Under the pieces are notes generated by a model. It had not been told where the DNA came from. It did not search any database and saw only the letters and a program-made list of their open reading frames with translations. Source: Rhytidiadelphus loreus (lineage: Eukaryota > Streptophyta > Bryopsida > Hypnales > Hylocomiaceae). From it: DNA of 64,000 nucleotides. Position 1 is the stretch's first letter; each line of letters starts with the position of its first letter. A program made the translations under genes and the position numbers. This document shows, piece after piece, positions 19,389 through 31,869 of this stretch. The stretch spans positions 53,921,348-53,985,347 of the forward strand of contig OX344764.1 in the NCBI GenBank assembly GCA_947034895.1, read 5' to 3'.

Positions 19389-20824
19389 ATATACATATGT
19401 GTAGCTTTTGACAAATGGTAGTATTAAGAGTTTAGACTGGGATGATTGTAATCGGTTTATTTAAACAACTTGTGTTTTACTGGGACTATGTTAAGCCGAG
19501 TGTTTACTGCCTGTGACAAATTGTTTTAGTGTGTTATGTGCTTAATACGTGAGATGAACGAATTGTCATGCTAATGATAAAATTGTATTGGAAGTTTCAC
19601 GTTGTAAATTGTGCGTTGGTAAGGTGGAATCACGATATGTAATAATTGTGTGTATGAGGATTGGGATTCATGCTTTACAATTAGTCAGTTTGCTGTGGAA
19701 GTATACAAATGTGATGATAAAATGCTTGTGTCTACCATTATTCGTGACTAATTGTTGTATCGGTTTTGGAAGTAGGTAATTAGCATACAAATTATGGAAA
19801 GGCAATTTGTGTATTATGGACTTCGTAATTTTACAGACAAATAAACTGTCAACAATTGATTTAGTTACCTGAGTTTATTTTAAACCAATTGTTTTAGGAT
19901 TTGAAACTTAAATTGATCTTTATGTAGCTAATATGCAGACTAATTGTATGAAGATCATAACATAGTTAACAAATTGTATGAATGTTGATCTCTGACTGAT
20001 GTGACGTGCGTGGGTATTAACGGATGAATACTATTACTCTATCACGCTAATCAATGGTTGTGAATTCAGGTTTAGATAAACTATTTGTTGAAATAGAAAG
20101 AATTTGCATAGATTTAGAACTTGGATCAAGTTGTTATGAACCTGGGTGTTTGGTATAAGTTTGATGAAAGTATTATTCCAATCAATTGTTGAGACCTTAG
20201 GAGAGAGACTATTAGTAGATGAGTGACAAAAAGAACACTTAACAAATGGCTGCAAGCTGTGCAGGAAATATTAAGGAGCTTGCATTGCACACACTCATGC
20301 CCTGCATTTAGATAGAAACAAATGGTTGTAGTTAGGACGGTGACAGATTTCTTGAGCATCCTAAACCAGCAATTCGGCTAGTAAAGTAGTTACTGAAACA
20401 AATTGTTTGGTAACAAAATCACTGGTAATTAATGAATGTGTATACAACTTATTATACCTATATCTATATATACACCTCTGTGTGTAATATGCATTGCATT
20501 AAGTCCTAGAGCATACATATGACAAATTGTGGTTCTTCCCGACTAATTGTTATAAACAAAAGACACACATTAGTTCAGGACCGAGACTGCATTCATTTGT
20601 CCATAGCATTGGTAACGGACAGTTAAACAAATTGTGTATGGGTTAAGAGTGAAAAAATGAACAGTTCGTAATTGTTAAGTAATTATTATCTAAAATCCCA
20701 TCCTATTTTAAAATACATGTGACTTTAGCTACTAATACATTAGACTAGTTGATCATTCCCCCTAGATTTGAACTCCTATACTATAGTCCTGGATTTTGTG
20801 GGATTAGCAAAAACCTAGACTACA
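19389..20824 (+). repeat. 5' LTR of the outer element, truncated at its 5' end
   Basis: It matches the last 1436 bases of the right LTR. The first ~771 bases (36981-37751) are missing here, and the junction lies in ATATACATATG. It ends in GACTACA just before the primer-binding site. It carries many copies of the ACAAATTGT-type motif. Confidence 0.8.
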
Positions 20825-20827
20825 TTT

Positions 20828-20845
20828 TGGTGCCGCTGCCGGGGA
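20828..20845 (+). other. Primer-binding site of the retrotransposon
   Basis: TGGTGCCGCTGCCGGGGA starts 4 bases after the LTR end. Athila/Tat-type elements commonly have TGGCGCCGTTGCCGGGGA, complementary to the 3' end of tRNA-Asp. This differs at two positions, so the primer may be a variant of that tRNA. Confidence 0.7.
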
Positions 20846-21093
20846 ATGATCCTGGCTAATGGTGGCTAAAATGTAGAGAAATAGGAATGCAAAATAAAAT
20901 AAAATAATATTTGATTACCAATAGCACATAAGAAATTAGTAGAAATAAAATATGTAACTTCTAAAAGAAATACAAACTCTTTTTGAATGACATGAATTTT
21001 TACTAATTCAAATGTTGCTAAACTCTTAATCAAATAAAATAAGAAATTCCTAAAGTGGGAAATACTAGATAGTATTAAATTGATGTAGTTTAC

Positions 21094-21101
21094 AAATAAA
21101 A

Positions 21102-21140
<39 letters not shown>

Positions 21141-21194
21141 AAATAAAAAATAAAAATAAAAATAAAAATAAAAATAAAAATAAAAAAATAAAAA
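21094..21194. repeat. (AAAT)n/(AAAAAT)n microsatellite
   Basis: About 100 bp of AAAT then AAAAAT repeats in the untranslated leader of the element. Confidence 0.9.
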
Positions 21195-21303
21195 TTTAGT
21201 ATGGTTGAGAAGGAAGAATGGGTATGAGGGAGAAAATAAGTCAGGAATTTATAGAGAATATGCTAACAGAGATATTTTCTAAAATAGATAATCCACATTC
21301 TAA

Positions 21304-21759
21304 ATACCCAAATCCAATCCAACTATCCGTTATAATCGCACATTTTTAGAAGAAACAAGATTAAAGCCTATTCCAATTCACAACCCTTTAAATAATTCCT
21401 TCAAAAGTTTAAATTTAAAGAAGGAAAGAACTTTTATAGAAGGGACAAATAGTAAAGCTGGACAAGGGAAACACTGTAATTTTTGTGGCGAGGTAGGACA
21501 AATTAAAAATACCTGTGAGAGAAAACAAGCTTATGAAAAAGAAAGAGGAAACCCATATAGACCTACAACTCACCCAAAAATAAATCCAATTCAAATTCCT
21601 TATGATTGTGACTTTCTAAAAGCAGTGAGAAGATTAAACCAATTAGGAGACCCTAATAATACTATAGAAGAATTATTACAAATAAGAACTATTGTTAATA
21701 CTTTGATTTATTTCCATCCTTCTCAAGGTATTAATTATAGACCTAATTTAAATTATTAA
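21304..21759 (+). pseudogene. Upstream retrotransposon ORF remnant with degenerate zinc knuckle
   Basis: A frame of about 150 codons without an in-frame ATG. It contains C-N-F-C-G-E-V-G-Q-I-K-N-T-C (21475-21516), a CCHC zinc knuckle in which the His is replaced by Gln, followed by a basic region and NYRPNLNY at the end. The next ORF begins 18 bases after the TAA. Ogre-type elements carry an additional ORF before gag, and this pair could correspond to it. Confidence 0.45.
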
Positions 21760-21776
21760 TTAGCAAATGAACCAGA

Positions 21777-22271
21777 ATGAATCACTTGTTTCCATGGGAA
21801 GTCCCAGAGATATTAGAAGATCATTTCTCTGGTCCTTGCTTATTTATGGCTTTACATAGGTTTTATAAGAATGCATATTTTGGACAAGGATACCAATTAT
21901 GTGGAAAATATATTGAGGATTTGGAATTTAAAAATTCATTAGAAAAATTACCCTTAGATATTAAAAGAATCATTTTGAGTAAAATTTGGGATAACGGAAA
22001 ATCTTATGGAGGTATAGCAGTTAAATTTGGAAAATTATATTTACCGATTCCTTTACATTATTTATTTTACCAATATGGAAAATTGAAACACTTAGTAAAA
22101 CCAAAAGTACCAAGAATGCATGTTGGTTGGACTGGTTATAAGATTCAACATAAAATTTATGTTTTTACTTATGGACCTATTAATCTAGCGCATATACCCT
22201 TAATTCCTGAATTTATGTGTAGAGAGAAGAAAAATCCATTAAGTCCTTCATTTACTCTTATTTGCCCATGA
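21777..22271 (+). CDS. Hypothetical protein in the extra 5' region of the element
   Basis: An intact frame of 164 codons starting with ATG (MNHLFPWEVPEILEDHF). It is rich in Tyr, Phe and Lys with no recognised domain. It lies between the leader and gag, as the extra ORF1 of Ogre/Tat elements does. The name is inferred from position, not from sequence similarity. Confidence 0.4.
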   Translation: MNHLFPWEVPEILEDHFSGPCLFMALHRFYKNAYFGQGYQLCGKYIEDLEFKNSLEKLPLDIKRIILSKIWDNGKSYGGIAVKFGKLYLPIPLHYLFYQYGKLKHLVKPKVPRMHVGWTGYKIQHKIYVFTYGPINLAHIPLIPEFMCREKKNPLSPSFTLICP

Positions 22272-22367
22272 TTAAATAAAAGAATAGATTAAAAAAAAAA
22301 TACCAATACTTCTTATTAACTTTCTCTAGATAAGTAATCATAGAAAGTTGGATAATAGAGGCCCATT

Positions 22368-22662
22368 ACATGAAATCTGAGGCCTCCGGAGGGCCGTTTC
22401 AGTTTGTTCCCAAAACTGTTCCTGACCCTCCTGGCTGCTGTCAGACCAATAATTTTAAAAAAAAAAAAAATTATTTGAAAAAAAAAAAAAAAAAAAAAGT
22501 CCTGAAATGCAAAAAAAAATCTAAAAAAAAAATTTTTTTTTTGAAAAAAAAAATCGATGACATGGCAGTCGCTCCACCACGTCGGATTCGGGTTCCCAGG
22601 GCAGTTTTGGCGTTCTCAGGGTCTGATAACTCAAGGCCTTGTAGAGGCCTCAGATTTCATCT
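22368..22662. mobile_element. ~295-bp MITE with poly-A interior
   Basis: ATGAAATCTGAGGCCTC and its complement GAGGCCTCAGATTTCAT (22646-22662) are the ends. CATTAC occurs before the left end (22364) and just after the right end, a candidate target duplication. The interior has long A-runs. It lies between ORF1 and gag. Confidence 0.65.
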
Positions 22663-22744
22663 AATGCATTACCTTTTGGGATAAAGGGTTCCAAGAATCT
22701 TAGGAGTATTAGGTGAAATTTTCCTTTTTCTATGGCATCTTTAA

Positions 22745-25402
22745 ATGTCTGGACAAGATCCGGAAAAGGTTTTTAGAGAAGCCATACATAGGGTACGACG
22801 GGGAAGGCCAACACATAGGTCAACGTATAGAAGAACCAATTCTACTTATATAAATCCCTGTTTTTCTCCCACTACCCCTACTTCAACGCTAACAGAATTA
22901 TTGAGTGTAATAGTAAATCCCATAGATACAATTCAACCTCCACCTAGTCCAATAGATCCAGATGTAGGAAAAACATCTTGGTCGCAATTTCAACGCATGG
23001 TTGCTGGTTCATATTATAGTGAACCCCAAAGTGAATTAACTAATCCAGACATTGACTTTGAAATTCATTCCTCTACTCAACAAGTATTAGAGGAAGATAT
23101 TTCTAATCATGGTAAAACCAAAATAGATGATACCTTAGAGGATACGGCAACCTCCCTTTACCAAGGAGAACCGGTCACCCCTACTCTTGAACCTTTAACT
23201 CCTATTCCACAATTTGCAAGCCCAAGAGGATCTCCCACTTCAGGGATTTTTAATTTTGAGAGTAGTGCCGAGATTACCGAATATTTGAGAAAACATTGGT
23301 ATGACCAAAGTCGTGGGGCACTTGAAAAATTAGAAAGTTATCTAACTCCTATTAGAGAAAGTTATTTATCCCCTGTTAAAGAAGAACTAGAAACTTCTTC
23401 TACTAGTTCCAATTATAAAAATTTGGAGATAAATCCATATAAAGGAAGTACATTAAGTTCAAATTCAAAATTTCAATACGAGGATAATATTAACCCATTT
23501 CATTACGAACCCACTTATGTTAATCCATTTGGTTATGATACTACTCAACCTAACCCTTTTAGTTATCATACTCCATTAAATACCTCTCCAATAACATTTC
23601 CAAATGCATCGGCAATAGAGCCTCTAATAGAATCTCCATCAGAACCATTAAATATTGATACTAAAATTCAACCCTATAATTTTGAAGGAATTGAGTGGGT
23701 AGAAGAATACGATATGGCTCAACCTAGGCCTTTAAATTTGGTAGATTTACCACAATACTATGGTCATGCAAGTTCAGACCCTGACCACCATTTAAACAAG
23801 TTCAATATAGTATGTTTAGCTAATATGATCCTAGAGGAACAAAAACTTAACATTTTTCCTGCTACCCTCTTGGGAATAGCCCAAGAATGGTATCAAACTA
23901 ATGGTCAAGCTTATCTAGCTTGGAATGCATTAAGAGATGCCTTCCTAGCCAGATTTAGACCCTTAGCCTTTACTAAAAGTTTACAAGAAAGGCTAAGAAC
24001 CATTAGAATGGCAATAGGGGAGACCGTGACTAACTATTATGGTAGAATGGAATACATTCTACAACGGTGGAGAAATCATGGAATTCCTGATGCATATTTG
24101 ACGGGAATTTTCATAGGAGGATTATACCCCCCAGAATTTAAAATTGCAATAAAAGAAAAGAATCCTAGGGATCTAGCTACCGCATTACAATACGCTAAAC
24201 AATATGAAGAAGCTAGAATTGGAGAGGATCAACTAACTACTATAGATCCCAATATGTACCCTCCTCATCTATCATACCCTCAACCGAGAGTTCAAATACC
24301 TAATTATCCTCCACAGTCTAGTTATCCAACTTTGTTGGTGAGAAATTACCCCAACCAAGCCACATAAGTAATACCACCTATACCTGAACCTAAAGATCCA
24401 AAGACTGATCTTTTGACTAAATTGGTAAAAGAAATGGCTGACTTAAGAGTTCAAATTACTAATGCCCCGGTTAAAAGATCCAAACCTACTAATGTTAGGA
24501 CTAACATATGGTGTTCAAATTGTCAAGGGCAAGGTCATTTGCCATCTGAATGTCCTTCTCCATCTACAGAAAATGCAGAAAGAAAATCTCGTTGCATGTT
24601 CTGTGGAGGCAATCACCCCACTGATAAATGTTGGAATCTAGCGGTTGTTAAACAAGATTTACAAGCTGTGAAACAAGTGTTACAAGTGGAAGATAGTAAA
24701 CCTTAGATAAGTAAAACAAATATTAATAAAAGACCATTTATTTGACCTAATAATGGTCCCCCTAATAGAAATAGTGATAATAGACCTCGGTGGAGTGATA
24801 CCTATAATGGGCCACCAGTTTGGAATGGACCTCCATCCAATCCCAACACGCGCCGTTATGGACCACCTGAAAGAGGAAAACATTTGGTATGTTATAGGTG
24901 TGGCGAATTAGGGCATTATGCCAATGAATGCCCTAACCCTCGAAAACAAGTTGGTTATACATCCTGGTGTGGTAGATGCCGTCAAGAAGGCCATTTGCCT
25001 GAGGACTGCACTTCCCCACCAAGAAAATTTCCACCATCTGAGAGAGATTATTTAGGGAATAATCAAATACGAGAAGTGGATAATTCTAGACCATCTAACC
25101 ATATTTCACATATTATTCCTGAAATTGAGAATGGTCATGGAAGTGTCTTTATAGCTACTAGAGCAACAAAAGCTAGACAAGAATTGCAAAAGGAAAAAAC
25201 TATGGAGCCTTCAGGTAATAATATTAGTAATTCTGAATCATTAATAATAAAATCTCCGGTAATGTTGAAACCGAACATTGAACAAGAAAAAGAAGAAGAT
25301 AAAATACCGGATGAAATTATAGACCCACATAAGGAAATGACTTGGAAAGAGAGACAAGAAAAATTAAATAAACATGTACAATTACCAAAATCCAATAATT
25401 AA
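22745..25402 (+). pseudogene. Retrotransposon gag with four zinc knuckles
   Basis: ATG at 22745 (MSGQDPEKVFREAIHRV) opens a 540-codon frame. It contains the plant retrotransposon gag core at about 23640-24220 (e.g. YYGHASSDPDHHLNKFNI and, further on, GETVTNYYGRMEYILQRW). Stops in the same frame are TAA 24365-24367, TAG 24704-24706 and TGA 24743-24745. After them the nucleocapsid part continues with CCHC-type knuckles C-S-N-C...C (24512), a shorter C-M-F-C...C (24595), C-Y-R-C-G-E-L-G-H...C (24890) and C-G-R-C...C (24968). Four knuckles are more than the one or two usual in plant Gag. TAA at 25400-25402 ends the frame, and a frameshift near 25470 leads into the protease frame. Confidence 0.75.
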
Positions 25403-25990
25403 CCACCAATAGAGGTTAATCCAGTCGATAATCCAATTACTTTACCAAGTTTTATCAAATATCAGCAAAAAGGGTTACTTTAAAACCAAACCCCCAAATT
25501 AATCCTAAACGCAAAGTTCCAAGGTCTATGAAATTAACTAAAGGCATGGAACCATATAATGTTTTGGCAAACCTTGATAGAATACAACCATTGATAAGTT
25601 TGAAACAATTACTAGCTATTTCTCCAAAATGTAGGAGTGATTTAAGTGCATCCTTGGTAAGAAAAAGACCTAGGACTGTAGAAATTCATGAAATTTCTAG
25701 AGATCCAGGGGCTCCAATCGTCGATGTAACAATTGATGGATCCTTAATACCAGGAGTACAAATTGATAGTGGATCTAGAAGTCAACCTTATGAATTTCGA
25801 AACTATGGAAGAATTAGGTTTAACTACCATGACGCCAACTCCTATAATTTTGAGAATGGCTGACCAAAGTAGAGTCAAACCTTTAGGTGACTAACCCAAA
25901 TACCTACCACTATTGGTGGAATTAATTATAAACTTGATTATGTAATTTTTAAACTTATAAACTTTGTTTCAACTTATCCAATTCTATTGG
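25403..25990 (+). pseudogene. Retrotransposon aspartic protease region, frameshifted
   Basis: Frame 1 from about 25470 encodes VDVTIDGSLIPGVQIDSGS (about 25720-25776), a retropepsin-like active site (D-S-G; the family usually has DTG or DSG). Shortly after, coding moves to another frame (VNLMNFETMEELGLTTM), then back (YPILLERPWLYLAKVKEDWG near 25978-26035). At least two frameshifts are present, so no functional protease is possible from this copy. Confidence 0.6.
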
Positions 25991-26781
25991 AACGACCTTG
26001 GTTATATTTAGCAAAAGTCAAAGAAGATTGGGGAAAAGGTACTATTACCATTGGGAAAGGTGGAAATAAGATTATCCTACCGCTTTACCCATTAAAATAT
26101 CATGGAGAAACTCAAATCGAAGATAGTAATATTACTTCAGAAAATCAAACTGAAAGTGATAGTGAAGATAGTGATAGAGAACAAACTCAAAAAGTAACCA
26201 AGGAAGTTCCCTATAAGAATTTACAAATGGGTGAATACTTTATTCCTTTAGCTCAAATTGAAGATTCTGACGACGCCATATTGACATGGGAAAATTCTGC
26301 AGTCTACAATGTTATTATAGAAGAAAAATCAGACTTGGAACCTGCATATCGGTCTGACACACAAGAAATTGAAGATTTGCTAGCTTATAGTGATTCCACG
26401 CTAATACAAGATAAAACTTTTAAAGTATCATTAAACACTCCTATACAGGATATGAATTTGGGAACCAAGGATGATCCCAAAGTTATTCAAATTTTTTCTA
26501 AAATAACTAAAATAGAATTTAACTATTGGTATAATTTCTTTAAAAGACATAAAAATTCCTTTGCATGGACTTATTCTGATTTAAAAGGTGTACCACCTGA
26601 AATTTGTGAGCATAGAATAATATTGGAACCTAATACTAAACCAGTTAGGCAAAGACAATATCGAATGAACCCTAAATATTCCCTAATGGTCAAAGAAGAG
26701 ATTGATAAGCTTTTGGCTTGTGGATTTATCTTCGAAGTACCTCATAGTGAGTGGGTATCACCGATTGTTATAGTACTGTAA
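25987..26781 (+). pseudogene. Protease-RT linker and start of reverse transcriptase, truncated
   Basis: The open frame encodes an acidic linker and then ends in the N-terminal signature of Ty3/gypsy RT, with VRQRQYRMNPKY and DKLLACGFIFEV...SEWVSPIVIV. It stops abruptly at 26779-26781, the point where the inverted LTR begins. The RT catalytic core (YxDD) is absent. Confidence 0.7.
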
Positions 26782-29190
26782 TGTAGATTTTCGCTTCTCC
26801 ACAAAAATACCCAAGACTATGGAATAAAGGTTCAAAATCTAGGGAATGGTCAAATAGTCTAACATATTGTGACTAGGGTCACTTGTTTTCAAGATTAAGA
26901 TGGAATTCACTATAATATTTCACAAATAACAAGAAATTACACATTCATTCTTATACCCATTCGTATAATTTGGTTGCCGGTCCGTTAAATAATGCTATGG
27001 ACGCATGAAAATGCGGTCTCAATCTTGCCTAGTGTGCTATGGCCATTTATAGTCAATTTGTCGGGTCATTTGGCAATTTGTCATGCATGATCTAGTACTA
27101 GACAAGTGCAAATATATAATATATTTTTATAATTGTACGCATGTTCCTTAATTATTAGTGATTTGCGTTACCAAAACAATTTGTCCAGTCACTAGTTAAC
27201 TAGCCTGATTACTAGTTAGATGAGTGGAAACCAGTCCCAGTCCTACAGCAATTTGTCTCTATCTAATGCAAGGCATGATTGCAATGCATTCACCAACTTA
27301 GAAACTCTGCACATTCACGACAATTTGTCATATGCATAATTCATTCAAACTCATGGATCAACTACAGGCACACAATCTCATTGCCGTCCTTACTGGTTCA
27401 AATTGCTTCACGGACTAATTGTCTTTTCTCAAGTGAAATTACTTCAGTTGGTAATACTCTCACAGTTTACAACCAATACTTATTCCACTAATATGAACTA
27501 ATCACTAGTTCCGTATTAACTCTTCATATTCAATCCTTTGACAATTTGTTCAATTACCCAAACTTATCAATTGGAGATCAAAAGACAATTTGTTAAATTT
27601 CCCAACCCAAAAGGTATTTATTTAACAAAGTAACAATCACAATAATTTATTCTAGACTTACTCTCAGTCATGCATTTTAATTCACAAGCAAAACATACAT
27701 TCCATTCACACACTTACACAAACACACACAATTCCAATTTCACAATTTAATTCTAAGTCACAAGACAATTCGTCTGCATCTTGCTGGTCCTTCTCTGTAT
27801 TCCACAATTTCACGATAACTCCCACGATACAAGCACGACAATTAGTATTAATATAATATAAGTATTAAATTATTAAATCACTTAAGTTATAAATTATTTT
27901 CAGCTTTTATCAACTCCAATTTTATTTGGAAAAATCATTGGTACATGTTTAAATATAATGACAAATTGTCTACAACACCAATAAGTATAATCCATCACTG
28001 GATCAATATCATAACTTACAATTTGTTTACTTCCCAGTCAATTTGACTAAGTACAATCATACACTAAAATCCAATCACTTGACTCTTAGACAATTTGTTT
28101 AATTTCTACACAGTTCTAAGAAACCACTCACTGGTCCACAATTCTACTTGACAAATTGTCAAGCTAGCTGTCACAATAAATAACCATGCAATACAATTCG
28201 TCCTACAATTCATATAATTAACAATTGCAATTAAGACAATTTGTTCAGTATCAACTTACCAGATTCTATTTGATCTTTCGTTGGTACTCCACAGCTCCAC
28301 AGACTTGTTCCGTCTGGTTCACGATTGCATCCCGCAGGCAAATTGTTCGTCCAATTCTTTACCTTCTCAATCGACAACTTGTCTCCAACAACGCTCAGCC
28401 TCCCGCTCCATTGACAATTAGTTTAATCACAACACCATTTATGAACAAAGAATTCACGATGAATTTCTCACAGGCAAACTCGCAACTTGACCGACCAGTT
28501 TCAACTCAAGCCATCAAACAAAACAACTTGTCATAACAACATAAACTTCACAACAGGTTCACTAATCCAATTGTTGGATCAAGAGAAAGACACTTATAAA
28601 ATTCCACAATTAAATTCAAAGACAAATTGCTCAACTAGCTGGCCCAATCACTAGTACACAGCCGGACAATTTGTTTATAATCACACTTCAATTATTGCTC
28701 TACACAGTAAAATATCACGCACACACAATTCACCCAATCGCTGGGTTAGTACACAATCTGCAAAATACAATTTGCCTCACACAGACAAAGGATCCAATCA
28801 CTGGATCACAATGCTACACCACACCGAAAATACACATAAAAACAAACACAAGTATCCACAGACAATTTTTATATTTTTAATTAAGTTGTAATATATTCAT
28901 TTACAAAAGGTTCACGACAACTTGACAAGCTCAGACTCAGACAATTGGAGAGAGAAACAACTGAGAGAGAAGCCCCCAGCTATATGCATACGCCGAAAAG
29001 AAACTAGAATTCAAACGGCACTAAGTCAAATTGTCTCTTTTACTATCCCGACTATTTGCCTCTTTTAATATCTATTCATAATGACAAATCGCCTCTAATA
29101 TGCATCCAATGTGAACTTAACCTTGCAACCTATCTCTATTCACACTCTAAAGGCAAATTGTCAAAAACTTGAAAAAATACGAAGCTCACA
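26782..29190 (-). repeat. LTR of a related element in inverted orientation
   Basis: Reading the minus strand, an LTR begins near 29190 just after a purine tract (AAGTAGGGGG, 29194-29203) and ends at 26782 in ...CTACA. The end is homologous to the outer LTR end: TGTAG...CACAAAA...ACTAT on the plus strand. It carries more than fifteen exact CAATTTGT/CAAATTGT words. Its other LTR is missing, so the inserted element is incomplete. Confidence 0.65.
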
Positions 29191-29236
29191 TAGCCCCCTA
29201 CTTAAGCCATTAACGCCCTCGTCAATACTTGCGCGG

Positions 29237-31089
29237 TCATTTCTGATTTCGATGCTGATCGAGGCGCCTCATTCGTTGCTGTATCGATTTGTCCACGGCT
29301 CGCTTGACCACAAGATCTCTAGCAAGTAGTTGTTGATTTCCCAGGTTTTGGGACTCATACCAATTCTGCCAGGCCCAGAAACGCGTATACGGAAACTCAT
29401 TCACAAAACAAAGATGAGCTCTTGCCCAAAAATGTGTAATGGCCATAATCTCGACAATTCGATGCCATCGCGTGCTCTGGTGTTGAATCTTCAACATGAG
29501 GTGAAACTCTGGGCGTTGCCTGTCAAATCGATTAATGTCTACTATAATCTTATGCTGCCTACACATTACTGCTAAGAACTTGGAAAACACAGCGGCTCTA
29601 AAGCACACAGGGTTGGTATGGGTATTATGTTGGTTATAGAAGTCTGTATAGGTCTCAGTACATTACTCAGGTGTGGCAAATTGTCCTGTGATTATGGGCC
29701 AGTTATACTCCACAGAATCTATTGTGGATTCCAGTCTCCATTTGTGTCGCCTACTATAGGGGCAAAAATGACCATTTGTTTGTACTGCAGCTGGTGGGTT
29801 CACTTGCCAATCCCTAGAAATCAAAAGGTAGATTTGATCATACGTGTTATCCTCCGATACAGATTGGCCGTAGTCTTCAACTAGACACTCCAGGGCTGGC
29901 CACGTGGGAATAGGCACTTCAACTTGAAAATCTGAAAACATGTTTTGATATTGACCCAGAAATCTCTGAGTAAGCATCGTACCTCGCACTGGTGGTGTCA
30001 TGCTAAGCCATGTAGCAGGAACATACTCAGGTGGAGGTAACTCAATTTGACTTGAAGCTCTCGTATCAAGGATCAGTGAAGCTCCTTCATTTTCCTCGTC
30101 TAAAATCTTCTCCAATCTCAAGTAAGTCTGCTGCAAATTGTACGCGTAATGACTATTATTCAGCTCCCCTCTCTGAGCAGTAGTCTCTCACTCCTGACAA
30201 TTCGATAAAACCTCGTGGATAGTACGAGTATTCCCCGGTAACTTGATACAATTCTTCAAATATCGTAACTCCTTTCTTTGAGGCTCTGTCAATTCGTCTG
30301 TAAGCGCTTCGTCCGGGCAAATGGTCAATTGGTGATCTCTAATTCTCACTTTGCGTTCCTCCTCCTCAGCATGATCCATTTGTCTCTGTAAATGGAGTTG
30401 TTTCTCCAATCCCACATAATACAAAAGCGCTCGCGCTCCAATGTCGACAATTGGATGAAAGAGACTGACCAATCGTCTAACGCCAAATCTCCACGTACCA
30501 ACATCTCACACAACAAATTGCGTTGATGCTCCACGGGCTCCGTTAACATCCATAATTGTGAAAAAACTTCAGGAGGCAGAACCGCGCACTTTTCCACATC
30601 CGCAATTTCCAAAAAGACATCACGTTGCAACTCGTAGGCATGGAACAATGAGTAGGACGGAGGGGACTTCAGCTGTTGTTTCCAGAGCGCATCATGCAAA
30701 CTCATAGCCATCTCCTTCAATTGCTCTACTTGTGTCTGCAATTTGTCGTTAGATGTAGCCAACAATTTGATATCCGCCTGCAGTGCGCTCACTCTTGGCG
30801 ATTTGTCGTGGGCTACCGATCTCTCTGGTATGTTTGGCACTTCTGGTACTAACAATTTGTCTCCTTCCTTTCTTAGTCTGTCCACCAACTCCGCCTTCTC
30901 CTTCGCTGCCTTTTGTCGAATTGCTTTGATGTTGTGCGGGTGAGCCTTCAATTCGTTAGCCTGTCTCTCCACGATGTTCTCCAACTCCTTGATCTTCTTT
31001 TCATAACGTTTGTCCCTCCCTGCATGTGATTGAATCGTCAGCACATGTTGGGCGGTGATGACATCCCACTCTCGCTTCTCTCGAGCCAT
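29237..31089 (-). pseudogene. Accessory (3') ORF of the inverted element
   Basis: From ATG at 31089 (MAREKREWDVITAQHVLTI), the frame encodes a coiled-coil part, shifts frame near 30470, and continues in one frame with TGA (30188-30190) and TAA (29663-29665) to 29237. The final ~280 residues match the plus-strand ORF at 36065-36949 (RPEFHLMLKIQ / RPEFHLKLKIQ; VMAITHFWA.AHLCF.NEFP). This part of the element lies directly upstream of its polypurine tract and LTR. The function is unknown. Plant Ty3/gypsy elements of several lineages carry extra ORFs at this position. Confidence 0.6.
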
Positions 31090-31278
31090 AGTGGCTTGTA
31101 ACGCTGTAAAATTGCCATGTTGCTCCTCGTTACATCACAAGTAGTCTGTGCATCGCTTTGTCAATTCGTCTTTTTCCATGGTCAGTTGCTTCACTTGAAG
31201 ACGTAACTTGAACTCACATCCTATACTTATCGCCAATTCCTCAATGAGTACCTCCACACGCATTGGCAAGTCCTTGCT

Positions 31279-31832
31279 CTATTTCGACATTGGACTACTG
31301 GTCAAGTCTACCCCCAAGGGTTGAACTTTAGTCAATTTGTCAACTGCAGGAGGTTGGGTTGGCTTTGATTGACTATACACCTGCTGCTCCTCGATTGGCT
31401 CACTACCTCCTTCTTCAGTCGGCTTTCTGGAAGCAACGGGTCTCACTAAAATGTTCTGCTTGGCTGGCGAATGCGTCAACTCCGAAATATAACATGCACT
31501 TACCAGTGTTAAGGGATTTTGCAACTTTTTAAGGGCCAATTCTATTTTTATATTTTGATAGACAACTTGTTCCCAGTCAAACATTGACCCTTCCAAGCTG
31601 CTACTCCCACAGCCAGACTCTCTGCGGTGGCAATATCTAGACGATTTGCCATGAACAACCTGTTGTTGAGGAACTGTAACCATTGAAAAAGAGGTGAAGA
31701 CACCTTCAAAAGATCCCATCCTCCAGCTCTCCTTGCCGATTGATATTTTTCTCCGAACAATTCGATCTTTATGGACTTGGTAAGGATTGGGGCTGTCTTA
31801 ATTGAACAACCTCCTTTAGGACACCCTAGCAA
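31279..31832 (-). pseudogene. Upstream remnant of the inverted element's ORF region
   Basis: Two overlapping frames on the minus strand encode a Gln/Ser/Pro-rich stretch with no domain. They lie 5' (on the minus strand) of the accessory ORF, with stops between them and it. They end near 31860, where unrelated sequence starts. Confidence 0.35.
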
Positions 31833-31869
31833 CTCAGTCAGTCTTGATCCGTCAAATTGACATGGGCGG

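Noticed and set aside
19588..20359. Small frames in the left LTR (and their copies near 37951 and 38397)
   Set aside because: They are repeated because the LTR is repeated. Composition is random.
22370..22684. Lys-rich open frame of 104 codons
   Set aside because: It is produced by the A-runs inside a MITE and has no gene character.
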